From Phycisphaerae bacterium (GTDB lineage: Bacteria; Planctomycetota; Phycisphaerae; Sedimentisphaerales; Anaerobacaceae), in NCBI GenBank assembly GCA_030667885.1, contig DAOUVA010000223.1, positions 1 to 7,127 on the forward strand: a stretch of 7,127 nucleotides of DNA. Direction: 5' to 3'. The notes under the pieces were generated by a model. It saw only the letters and a program-made list of their open reading frames with translations. It was not told the origin of the DNA and ran no database searches. Below are positions 1 through 5,854 of this stretch, one piece after another. Position 1 is the first letter of the stretch, and the number at the start of each line of letters is the position of its first letter. Position numbers and translations under genes: made by a program.

Positions 1-393
1 GATAATCAAAACGAATATGTCTCCTGGACAGAGAAAGGGACTACCCAAAAAGATTTCCCATGGGTTAAGCTTGATACGTCACTACAGTGGAAGTTTTTCC
101 GGAAATCGGTTAAGTTGCTGACCGAAAGAGGTAACAGCGTATTCGTTCTCATAGGTCCATTTAACGAGCACATGCTCAAAGGCGAGAGCATAGAAATATA
201 TCGACAGATGAAAAGTGAGATTGCTCTCTGGCTGAAGCAAAATAATATTGCCTACTATATGGCTCCTGTATTACCCAGCGAGTTGTATGCCGATGCCAGT
301 CATCCCCTGGACAAAGGATATGCCATGCTTGCGAAACAGCTCTACGAAAATGAGTCATTCATATCCGCCATCCTCAATTCCAGTTCTGACTAA
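1..393 (+). CDS. SGNH-type hydrolase/O-acyltransferase, C-terminal part (5' truncated by window edge)
   Basis: The reading frame is open from the first base to a TAA at 391-393, giving 130 residues of a protein whose N-terminus lies outside the window. A TTG at 115 could be read as a start, but coding-like sequence continues upstream of it. The best marker is D98-A-S-H101, which fits the block V Asp-x-x-His of SGNH/GDSL hydrolases and is followed by a typical closing helix (G-Y-A-M-L-A-K-Q-L). A strand ending in G-P-F-N-E-H (52-57), followed by a long helix and a second short strand, resembles the C-terminal layout of DltD/AlgX-like SGNH proteins that act with MBOAT acyltransferases on cell-surface polymers. 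The catalytic Ser and the earlier blocks are not visible. SGNH fold is likely; the acyltransferase role is inference. An ordinary esterase is the alternative. Confidence 0.65.
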   Translation, partial: DNQNEYVSWTEKGTTQKDFPWVKLDTSLQWKFFRKSVKLLTERGNSVFVLIGPFNEHMLKGESIEIYRQMKSEIALWLKQNNIAYYMAPVLPSELYADASHPLDKGYAMLAKQLYENESFISAILNSSSD

Positions 394-430
394 ATCTTTA
401 TCTTCAGGCCAAAACGAACATTTCTCTTGA

Positions 431-445
431 TTATTGACTCAATAA
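431..445. promoter_or_regulatory. Perfect 15-bp inverted repeat, candidate operator
   Basis: TTATTGA-C-TCAATAA is a perfect 7-bp inverted repeat around a single central base (C438). It lies in the gap before the pseudopilin gene, 53 bp upstream of its ATG, and covers the only -35-like hexamer found there. The size and symmetry suit a dimeric regulator. The arms are too short and A+T-rich to act as a terminator, and no T-run follows. No regulator gene is visible nearby, so binding is inference. Confidence 0.35.
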
Positions 446-462
446 GTATACGATTATTTTAG
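434..462 (+). promoter_or_regulatory. Weak sigma70-like promoter candidate for the pseudopilin gene
   Basis: TTGACT (434-439) matches 5 of 6 bases of the -35 consensus. Seventeen bases later TTTTAG (457-462) matches only 3 of 6 of the -10 consensus. The region is A+T-rich and is the largest gap in the first 4 kb, so transcription starting here is plausible. The poor -10 makes this a weak call. Confidence 0.25.
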
Positions 463-498
463 TTTCCGGCCTTGTGCTTGATAAATTGAGGTGCCATT

Positions 499-1266
499 AT
501 GGATAAACGTCGGGCGTTTACACTTATCGAACTCCTGGTGGTAATTGCCATTATCGCATTGTTGATGGCTATTTTAATGCCCGCTCTTAGTTATGTACGC
601 AAGCAGGCGCGTTCAAGTGTTTGCCAGAGTAATCTCCGGCAATTGTGCCTGGCTATGAATCTTTACGTGCTTGATCACGATGACCGAACTATGCCCTTCT
701 CTCACCAATCCGGCATGTATTGGTTCCATCAATTGGCTCCATATCTGAGCGCTAAGGATTATAAGAACAACCCGGAAGAACACTTAGAGGGTGTGATGAA
801 AGTGACGTTTTGCCCTATGGCAAAACGCCAGGAGAGTTCTGAGGCATCGTTCTACGGTTCAGCGTATAGCTCGTGGCGATTTATGGGCGGCGAAGGCAGC
901 TACGGACTGAATCTATGGTTATTGCCTGACGATCCGATTTATGCCCCGGAATTTCCTGCGGCAAATTTCTATATGAAGTATTCGGATGCTCAGCAGCGCG
1001 TCCCGCTCTTAGGAGATTCGGTGTGGGTCGGTTCGTGGCCTTTCGAAAACGATACAGTGCCCGATGACCTGACTGGAGAGATAGGATATCCGGGCTATCC
1101 CCACGGTGAAGGATACTTTATGGGGCGTTTCTGTGTTGACCGCCATAAAAAAGCTACCAATATTGGATTTGTGGACAGCCATATAGAAAGAGTTTACCTG
1201 GAGGAATTATGGACACAAAAATGGCACCAAAAATTTAAGCCCAACGATGATGTGTCTATACCTTGA
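499..1266 (+). CDS. Prepilin-type N-terminal cleavage/methylation protein (type II secretion pseudopilin-like)
   Basis: This 255-residue protein starts with a short basic leader (M-D-K-R-R-A) followed by F7-T-L-I-E11-L-L and a hydrophobic helix to about residue 29. That is a class III signal for a prepilin peptidase, with Glu at +5 of the mature protein; Ala instead of the usual Gly sits at -1. The rest is the large globular domain seen in planctomycete and Lentisphaerae pseudopilins: C42-x-x-N-L-R-Q-L, F-C-P near 104-106, G-S-Y-G-L-N at 133-138, L-G-D-S at 171-174, and a late D-R-H...G-F-V-D-S-H block at 214-228. It ends with L-W-T-Q-K-W-H-Q-K-F at 237-246. Such proteins occur in very many copies in these genomes, and most have no known individual role; a surface or secretion-related location is expected. 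A GAGGTG Shine-Dalgarno (488-493) five bases before the ATG supports the start. The next gene follows after 43 bp. Confidence 0.88.
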   Translation: MDKRRAFTLIELLVVIAIIALLMAILMPALSYVRKQARSSVCQSNLRQLCLAMNLYVLDHDDRTMPFSHQSGMYWFHQLAPYLSAKDYKNNPEEHLEGVMKVTFCPMAKRQESSEASFYGSAYSSWRFMGGEGSYGLNLWLLPDDPIYAPEFPAANFYMKYSDAQQRVPLLGDSVWVGSWPFENDTVPDDLTGEIGYPGYPHGEGYFMGRFCVDRHKKATNIGFVDSHIERVYLEELWTQKWHQKFKPNDDVSIP

Positions 1267-1297
1267 ATTGGACCACTTTCTGTTACTATTAAGAAAA

Positions 1298-1303
1298 AGA
1301 GAG
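1298..1303 (+). promoter_or_regulatory. Ribosome binding site fixing the start at 1310
   Basis: AGAGAG lies six bases before the ATG at 1310. An earlier in-frame ATG at 1247 sits inside the end of the preceding gene and would add 21 residues before the signal peptide. The site and the signal peptide together favour 1310. Confidence 0.55.
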
Positions 1304-1309
1304 CAAAAA

Positions 1310-1954
1310 ATGAAAAAAGAAAAACTAACACAATCTTTCGGCGTAATAGTCATTACTCTTTCAAGTGCTTTTCTTTTGCTCACGGAAACATACGCAGCAA
1401 ATTCGAAAAGTCCGCACGCTCGAATCAATTCGGAAAATCAGACCAGGCAAATACCCAAAACAGCATACAAGCAGGTCAAAAGGGCAACTGCAAATCCTTC
1501 GAGCTTTAAACCTGATATGCCTTTCAGTGAAGCAATTAACATTTTGCGTAATTCAACGGTACCTAAATTAAATATCGTAGTGCTTTGGAAAGATTTGGAG
1601 GAGAATGCGGACATTTATAGAGAAACTCCTATTGGGACCGATGGCCTTTCAAGAGTTCCTTTACGCACACACCTGAAAATCCTGTTGATGTCGGTTTCAG
1701 GAGGAGACGCAGAAAAATTGGGATATGTAGTTGATGAAGGAGTTATAATTATCGCAACACGAAGTTCTTTACCGAAGAAACTTATAACTCGTATTTATAA
1801 TATCACAGATTTAGTCAGTGCGCCTGCTAATTATCGTCTTATGCCCGGATTTGGCATGCCCTTCGGCGGTACTGGTTTTGCCGGGCAGGGATTCTATGGC
1901 TCTCCAAACATAGGTGCTTATGGGGGTTCTAATAGAACAAGGGCGAGTAGGTAG
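1310..1954 (+). CDS. Exported protein with STN/secretin-like short domain and Gly-rich tail
   Basis: From the ATG at 1310 the product is 214 residues. Residues 1-29 form a textbook Sec signal peptide: K-K-E-K, a hydrophobic core, then T-Y-A before the likely cleavage at A29/A30. A polar linker follows. Residues about 68-170 look like an STN (secretin/TonB N-terminal) type domain: P-F-S-E-A-I-N-I-L-R, a strand L-N-I-V-V-L-W, then V-P-L-R-T-H-L-K-I-L-L, L-G-Y-V-V-D-E-G-V-I-I-I-A-T, and a closing R-I-Y-N-I-T-D-L-V. In secretins the equivalent closing segment leads into the channel domain. Here it is followed only by a Gly/Phe/Pro-rich tail (about 178-206) and a basic end. There is no secretin channel, so this is a stand-alone domain protein, probably periplasmic or surface-bound. 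It lies 43 bp after the pseudopilin gene and may be co-transcribed. Its function is unknown; the domain call rests on pattern, not on a search. Confidence 0.7.
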   Translation: MKKEKLTQSFGVIVITLSSAFLLLTETYAANSKSPHARINSENQTRQIPKTAYKQVKRATANPSSFKPDMPFSEAINILRNSTVPKLNIVVLWKDLEENADIYRETPIGTDGLSRVPLRTHLKILLMSVSGGDAEKLGYVVDEGVIIIATRSSLPKKLITRIYNITDLVSAPANYRLMPGFGMPFGGTGFAGQGFYGSPNIGAYGGSNRTRASR

Positions 1955-1993
1955 AAAAGGACATGATATCGGGACCAAAGAAAAGGATTTTGA

Positions 1994-2905
1994 ATGAAGC
2001 CGACTCTATTGATTTTGGCGGCAGGGATGGGTACTCGCTACGGTGGACTTAAGCAAATTGATCCGATTGGTCCCAACGGCGAAATAATTATCGATTATTC
2101 TATCTATGATGCCATAAATGCCGGATTTGGCAAAGTAGTTTTTGTGATTCGACATTGCTTTGAAGATGCGTTCAAAGAAAAGATTGGTAATAAGTTTATT
2201 AACCTTGTCGAAACAGCGTATTCTTACCAGGAAGTGAACACCTGTGTTGATGGTTTTGAACTGCCGAAAGACCGAGACAAACCATGGGGGACCGGACATG
2301 CCATACTCGTTGCCTGCGATTTAATCCATGAGCCGTTTGCAGTCATTAATGCCGATGACTACTACGGCCCCGGTGCGTTTAATACAATTGCTCGATTTCT
2401 CACAACAAAAGACCTGTCCTACAACGATTATGCAATGATTGGTTATACCCTCAGGGATACTTTAAGTGAATATGGATCTGTTGCAAGGGGTGTGTGCCGC
2501 TGTGACGAAAATATGTTGTTAAAGGGGATAATCGAATATAAAAAAATCGAAAAAACATCGACAGGTGCCCGTTATTTTGAGGACGATGGAACAAAACATG
2601 TTCTAACCGGCAATGAAATTGTTTCGAGGAATATGTGGGGATTTCAGCCGTCAATATTTGATCATCTCAAAGTACGCTTTGGCCGATTTCTCGAAGAACG
2701 AGGCTATGAAAGCAATTCGGAGCTATTCATACCAACTGTGGTGGATGAACTCATAAACAAAGAAAAAGTCACAGTGAAAGTCCTGCACGCAAATGACAAA
2801 TGCTTTGGAGTTACTTATCGTAAAGATGCTGCTAATGCGGCTAAATGTATTTGTCAGCTGATAGAGCAAGGTCTTTATCCGGAAAACCTCTGGGAACAAT
2901 CGTGA
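1994..2905 (+). CDS. Sugar-phosphate nucleotidyltransferase (NTP_transferase family)
   Basis: A complete 303-residue GT-A/Rossmann-like nucleotidyltransferase. The N-terminal L8-A-A-G-M-G-T-R15 with G-G-L-K20-Q is the nucleotide-binding loop and conserved Lys of pyrophosphorylases that join NTP and sugar-1-phosphate. P-W-G-T-G-H-A (97-103) and I-N-A-D-D-Y-Y-G (118-125) are the substrate and metal-binding segments; the acidic pair is D121-D122. G-S-V-A-R-G-V (161-167), S-R-N-M-W-G-F (211-217) and E-L-F-I-P (243-247) continue the family pattern. The length fits a catalytic domain without an added left-handed beta-helix. AAGGA (1983-1987) six bases before the ATG supports the start. The stop overlaps the kinase start, so the two are probably translated together. 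I infer that it takes the HexNAc-1-phosphate made by the kinase to an NDP-sugar. The base and the sugar cannot be read from sequence, and RmlA/GlmU-like specificity is not excluded. Confidence 0.85.
   Translation: MKPTLLILAAGMGTRYGGLKQIDPIGPNGEIIIDYSIYDAINAGFGKVVFVIRHCFEDAFKEKIGNKFINLVETAYSYQEVNTCVDGFELPKDRDKPWGTGHAILVACDLIHEPFAVINADDYYGPGAFNTIARFLTTKDLSYNDYAMIGYTLRDTLSEYGSVARGVCRCDENMLLKGIIEYKKIEKTSTGARYFEDDGTKHVLTGNEIVSRNMWGFQPSIFDHLKVRFGRFLEERGYESNSELFIPTVVDELINKEKVTVKVLHANDKCFGVTYRKDAANAAKCICQLIEQGLYPENLWEQS
2902..2905 (+). other. GTGA start/stop overlap coupling nucleotidyltransferase and kinase
   Basis: The GTG start of the kinase (2902-2904) and the TGA stop of the nucleotidyltransferase (2903-2905) share bases in a 4-bp overlap. 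This arrangement usually reflects translational re-initiation and a fixed ratio of the two products. Confidence 0.75.
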
Positions 2906-4011
2906 AACGCGACCTCAAGCCAATAGTAAAACATTTTTGTATCGAGGGTGAGCTAACTGAGATAAGACCCCTGCTCCGTGGTCACATTAACGATACGTAT
3001 GTTCTGACTACTAAGAAGAACAAATATATTGTCCGATATATACTACAACGAATAAATCACACTGTCTTCAAAGATCCTCCTTCGGTTATGAAAAACATAA
3101 TCCGCCTAACCGAACACATACAAAGCCGTATGCAGAGAATTGATCCGCTTCTGGCATCTCGCCAGTTGACTGTTATCGGTACTGTTGATAATACATGCTT
3201 TCACGAAGATGCTGAGGGCGGCTATTGGCGGGTATATAACTTCATAGAGGATGCTGTTGCATACGATACCGTTGATTCTGTCGATTTGGCGTATGAAGCG
3301 GCACGAATGTTCGGCTGGTTCCAGAAGATGCTGGTTGACCTCCCGGCGCCGGCCTTGCATGAGAGTATTTGTGACTTCCACAATACACCAAAGCGTTTCA
3401 AAACCTTCAAGCGTGTTCTTAAAGAAGATACCTGTAATCGAGCGAAAAATGCAAAACCCGAAATTGAATTTATATTTGATCATGCGTCTATCTGTGACGT
3501 CTTGCTGAATTTGGCCGGCAAAGGTAAAATCCCCGTTCGTATTACACACAATGATACGAAGGTAAACAATGTAATGCTGGACAAAAATACCAACAAAGGT
3601 GTCTGTGTAATTGATTTGGATACCGTTATGCCGGGCCTGTCGATTTATGATTTTGGTGATATGATCCGAACCGGGACCACTTTCGCTGATGAGGATGAAC
3701 GTGACTTATCTAAAGTAGCTATGAACCTTCCGATGTTTGAAGTGTTTGTTCGAGGTTTTGCTGAGCAAAGCAGCCATTTTCTCACATCCACCGAAAAAGA
3801 GCACCTTGCTTTTGCTGCGAAGCTAATCACCTTTGAACAGCTTATCAGATTTCTTACAGATTATCTGGCAGGTGATATCTACTATAAGGTTCACCGCAAT
3901 GACCATAATCTCGATCGCAGCCGCACACAGATGAAACTGGTCCGGTCGATTGTTGCCCAGGAAGAGGCCATGAACGAAGTAATCGAAAGGGTTTTTCAAC
4001 AGCTCGATTGA
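2902..4011 (+). CDS. N-acetylhexosamine 1-kinase-like phosphotransferase (NahK/APH family)
   Basis: I choose the GTG at 2902, which overlaps the upstream stop as GTGA, with GGGA (2892-2895) six bases before it. This gives 369 residues. The in-frame ATG at 2845 would place 19 extra residues wholly inside the previous gene. The protein has the aminoglycoside-phosphotransferase fold: G27-H-I-N-D-T-Y at the ATP loop, the catalytic H216-N-D218 with N223, and the metal-binding I-D238-L-D240. The segments D-T-V-M-P-G (240-245), Y-D-F-G-D-M-I-R (249-256), D-E-D-E-R-D-L-S-K-V (263-272) and the late D-H-N-L-D-R-S-R (334-341) match what I recall of NahK, which phosphorylates GlcNAc or GalNAc at C1 using ATP. 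Older databases call such proteins mucin desulfatase. The paired nucleotidyltransferase supports a sugar-1-phosphate product. HexNAc specificity is inferred from family resemblance. Confidence 0.85.
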   Translation: MKRDLKPIVKHFCIEGELTEIRPLLRGHINDTYVLTTKKNKYIVRYILQRINHTVFKDPPSVMKNIIRLTEHIQSRMQRIDPLLASRQLTVIGTVDNTCFHEDAEGGYWRVYNFIEDAVAYDTVDSVDLAYEAARMFGWFQKMLVDLPAPALHESICDFHNTPKRFKTFKRVLKEDTCNRAKNAKPEIEFIFDHASICDVLLNLAGKGKIPVRITHNDTKVNNVMLDKNTNKGVCVIDLDTVMPGLSIYDFGDMIRTGTTFADEDERDLSKVAMNLPMFEVFVRGFAEQSSHFLTSTEKEHLAFAAKLITFEQLIRFLTDYLAGDIYYKVHRNDHNLDRSRTQMKLVRSIVAQEEAMNEVIERVFQQLD

Positions 4012-4045
4012 TTTGCTGTTTGATGTTCTAAAAAAAAAAGGATTC

Positions 4046-4073
4046 TTTGTGTAGCACTTGCAGAAAGTATAAA
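4046..4073 (+). promoter_or_regulatory. Weak promoter candidate before the symporter gene
   Basis: TATAAA (4068-4073) is a good -10-like hexamer. TTTGTG or TTGTGT (4046-4052), 15-16 bases upstream, is a poor -35. A tandem 7-bp repeat AAAGTAT-AAAGTAT (4064-4077) overlaps the -10. The 98-bp gap from 4012 to 4109 is one of the few places here long enough to hold a promoter. There is no hairpin with a T-run, so read-through from the kinase gene is also possible. Confidence 0.25.
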
Positions 4074-4109
4074 GTATGTTGTTAAGCTATTTTGTAAACG
4101 GAGAATAAT

Positions 4110-5642
4110 ATGGACTGGAATGCTCTTGGAATTGAAACCAATTTTAGCTCTTTAGACTGGTGTATCGTCGTTGGCTATCTAATAACCATTGTAGCGGTTG
4201 GTGTTTATATAAGACGATATATAACCAATGTTACGGATTTTATGGTTGCCGGCCGGGGCTTGAAAACTTTCCTGGCGATTGCGACGATGATTGGAACCGA
4301 ATTGGGTTTGGTTACGGTGATGTATTCGTCTCAAAAAGGCTTTACCGGCGGCTTCGCTGCCTTTCACATTGCTCTGGCCGCTGCTATTGTAACTTTAATT
4401 GTGGGGCTGACCGGATTTATCGTAGTGCCCTTGCGGCGTATGAAGGTAATGACCATACCTGAATTCTATGAGAAGCGTTTCGGGCGAGGTGTACGCATTC
4501 TTGGCGGAATTATATTGGCATTGTCTGGGATACTCAATATGGGAATGTTCCTCAAGGCCGGCTCTCTTTTTGTGATGGGTATTACCGGTCTGACTCGATC
4601 CGTTCACCTCAATATTATAATGTCTGTCTTGCTGGGTTTGGTATTGTTGTACACCACTCTGGGTGGAATGGTTTCGGTGGTGGTTCTTGACTATATACAA
4701 TTCGTAGTTTTATCGTTCGGCCTTTTGGCTGCGAGTTTGTTGTCTATCAGATATTTGGGCTGGAGTAACATTATTGAAACAGTTTCCAGCTTGAAAGGCC
4801 GGGCGGGTTTCGACCCATTTCACGGCGAGGGTTTCGGTGTTTCTTATGTTGTGTGGATGTTCTTTTTAGGCCTGGTCAGTTGCGCTGTTTGGCAAACATC
4901 TGTTATTCGTGCCTGTTCGGCCGAGAATACACGTACTGTTAAGAAAATCTACACATGGGCTTCTATCGGATTTCTCATGCGGTTCCTTCTGCCGTATTTT
5001 CTGGGAATTTGTGCTTTCGTCTATATCGCTCAGCATGAGTCATTAAAAAACGTTTTTATTCCTGAAGGGGGTTCCGTAGATCCACAGGTAAGCCTGATGG
5101 CGATGCCCGTATTCTTGAGCCAGATCCTTCCCATTGGTTTTATAGGTATCATTTCCGCAGGAATGCTGGCGGCGTTTATGTCCACTCATGATAGTTACCT
5201 GTTATGCTGGAGTTCCGTACTGACCCAGGATGTGGTGGCGCCCTGTTTCAAAAAAGAATTGTCTTCAAAATCGCGTTTGTTACTGACTCGAATATTTATT
5301 GTAGCTATTGGTATTTTCATTTTGGTTTGGGGGCTTTGGTACGATTTAGGTCAGGATTTATGGGATTATATGGCAATCTCCGGGGCCATCTATTTTACCG
5401 GGGCCATCGCTTTATTGGTATTTGGTCTGTATTGGAAGCGGGCCAGTAAAGTCGGTGCATATTTGGCTTTAATATGTGGTTTTGGAGCCCTCCTGGGATT
5501 AAAGCCGATTCAGGGCCTGTTAGGTATGAACGTATCAAGCGAGATTGTCGGATTAACTGTTATTGCTCTTTCGATAATATTAATGGTGGTTGGCTCTCTG
5601 GCGTTTCCAGGCTGCGACTCATCTGAAGAGATAAAGGAGTAA
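4110..5642 (+). CDS. Sodium:solute symporter (SSS family)
   Basis: A 510-residue inner-membrane protein with about 13 hydrophobic spans, the usual size and topology of the SSS (SLC5-like) family with the LeuT fold. The N-terminal span is followed by D-F-M-V-A-G-R-G-L (43-51) and a T-E-L-G-L-V-T-V span, which is the substrate/sodium-site region of TM1-TM2. Further family marks are the I-P-E-F-Y-E-K-R-F loop (116-124), T-T-L-G-G-M (182-187) with D-Y-I-Q (194-197), and I-S-A-G-M-L-A-A-F-M-S-T-H-D-S (348-362), where the Ser/Thr of the Na2 site are expected. GGAG (4100-4103) six bases before the ATG supports the start. The substrate cannot be read; sugars, sialic acid, amino acids and carboxylates all occur in the family. 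A sugar is favoured only by the salvage genes upstream. It is followed after 6 bp by a small membrane-protein gene. Confidence 0.92.
   Translation: MDWNALGIETNFSSLDWCIVVGYLITIVAVGVYIRRYITNVTDFMVAGRGLKTFLAIATMIGTELGLVTVMYSSQKGFTGGFAAFHIALAAAIVTLIVGLTGFIVVPLRRMKVMTIPEFYEKRFGRGVRILGGIILALSGILNMGMFLKAGSLFVMGITGLTRSVHLNIIMSVLLGLVLLYTTLGGMVSVVVLDYIQFVVLSFGLLAASLLSIRYLGWSNIIETVSSLKGRAGFDPFHGEGFGVSYVVWMFFLGLVSCAVWQTSVIRACSAENTRTVKKIYTWASIGFLMRFLLPYFLGICAFVYIAQHESLKNVFIPEGGSVDPQVSLMAMPVFLSQILPIGFIGIISAGMLAAFMSTHDSYLLCWSSVLTQDVVAPCFKKELSSKSRLLLTRIFIVAIGIFILVWGLWYDLGQDLWDYMAISGAIYFTGAIALLVFGLYWKRASKVGAYLALICGFGALLGLKPIQGLLGMNVSSEIVGLTVIALSIILMVVGSLAFPGCDSSEEIKE
5635..5639 (+). promoter_or_regulatory. 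Strong Shine-Dalgarno for the 57-aa membrane protein
   Basis: AGGAG lies nine bases before the ATG at 5649 and is embedded in the last codons of the symporter gene. It supports real translation of the short reading frame that follows. Confidence 0.65.
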
Positions 5643-5648
5643 TTAGAT

Positions 5649-5822
5649 ATGAATTTTTGGATTAACTTTTGGACATACTTTTTCTTTATAAGTCTTATTC
5701 TTTTTGCAGGGCTTGCAATAGTCGTTACGATTGGCGGGTTTTTCAACATTCGTTCGCTGTTCAAAAACCTTACAGAGCGCAGCGAACAATCGGAGCAAGG
5801 CGCCGTCGAGGAAGATAGCTGA
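5649..5822 (+). CDS. Small single-span membrane protein, possible symporter accessory subunit
   Basis: A 57-residue frame runs from ATG 5649 to TGA 5822, starting 6 bp after the symporter stop with a good AGGAG at 5635-5639. The N-terminus is aromatic (M-N-F-W-I-N-F-W-T-Y-F-F-F). One hydrophobic helix spans about residues 10-30, followed by G-G-F-F-N-I-R-S-L-F-K (29-39) and an acidic, Gln/Glu-rich tail. The positive residues right after the helix suggest that the C-terminus is cytoplasmic. It has no cleavable signal. Small membrane proteins beside SSS-family transporters are known in other systems (YhdT beside PanF is the classic pair), so a role in stability or activity of the symporter is a reasonable inference. 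I do not recognise a named family with certainty. The tight spacing, the ribosome site and the coherent membrane profile make it a real gene despite its size. Confidence 0.8.
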   Translation: MNFWINFWTYFFFISLILFAGLAIVVTIGGFFNIRSLFKNLTERSEQSEQGAVEEDS

Positions 5823-5854
5823 AGGTAATAAACGAATAGTACGGCCCAATCATA

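Noticed and set aside
1247..1309. Upstream ATG that would extend the STN-like protein by 21 residues.
   Set aside because: It overlaps the preceding gene, lacks a ribosome site and would bury the signal peptide. The ATG at 1310 has both a ribosome site and a signal peptide directly after it.
2845..2901. Upstream ATG that would extend the kinase by 19 residues.
   Set aside because: The extension lies wholly within the nucleotidyltransferase gene and shows no kinase-family similarity. The GTG at 2902 forms a normal 4-bp overlap.
3106..3549. A 147-codon minus-strand frame inside the kinase gene.
   Set aside because: It is in register with the kinase codons and shows no motif, signal or ribosome site; it is a shadow of a well-supported gene.
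4012..4109. The run of A residues near 4030-4039 as a terminator for the kinase gene.
   Set aside because: It is an A-run on the + strand with no preceding hairpin, so it does not fit an intrinsic terminator for + strand transcription. There is no convergent gene to use it from the other side.
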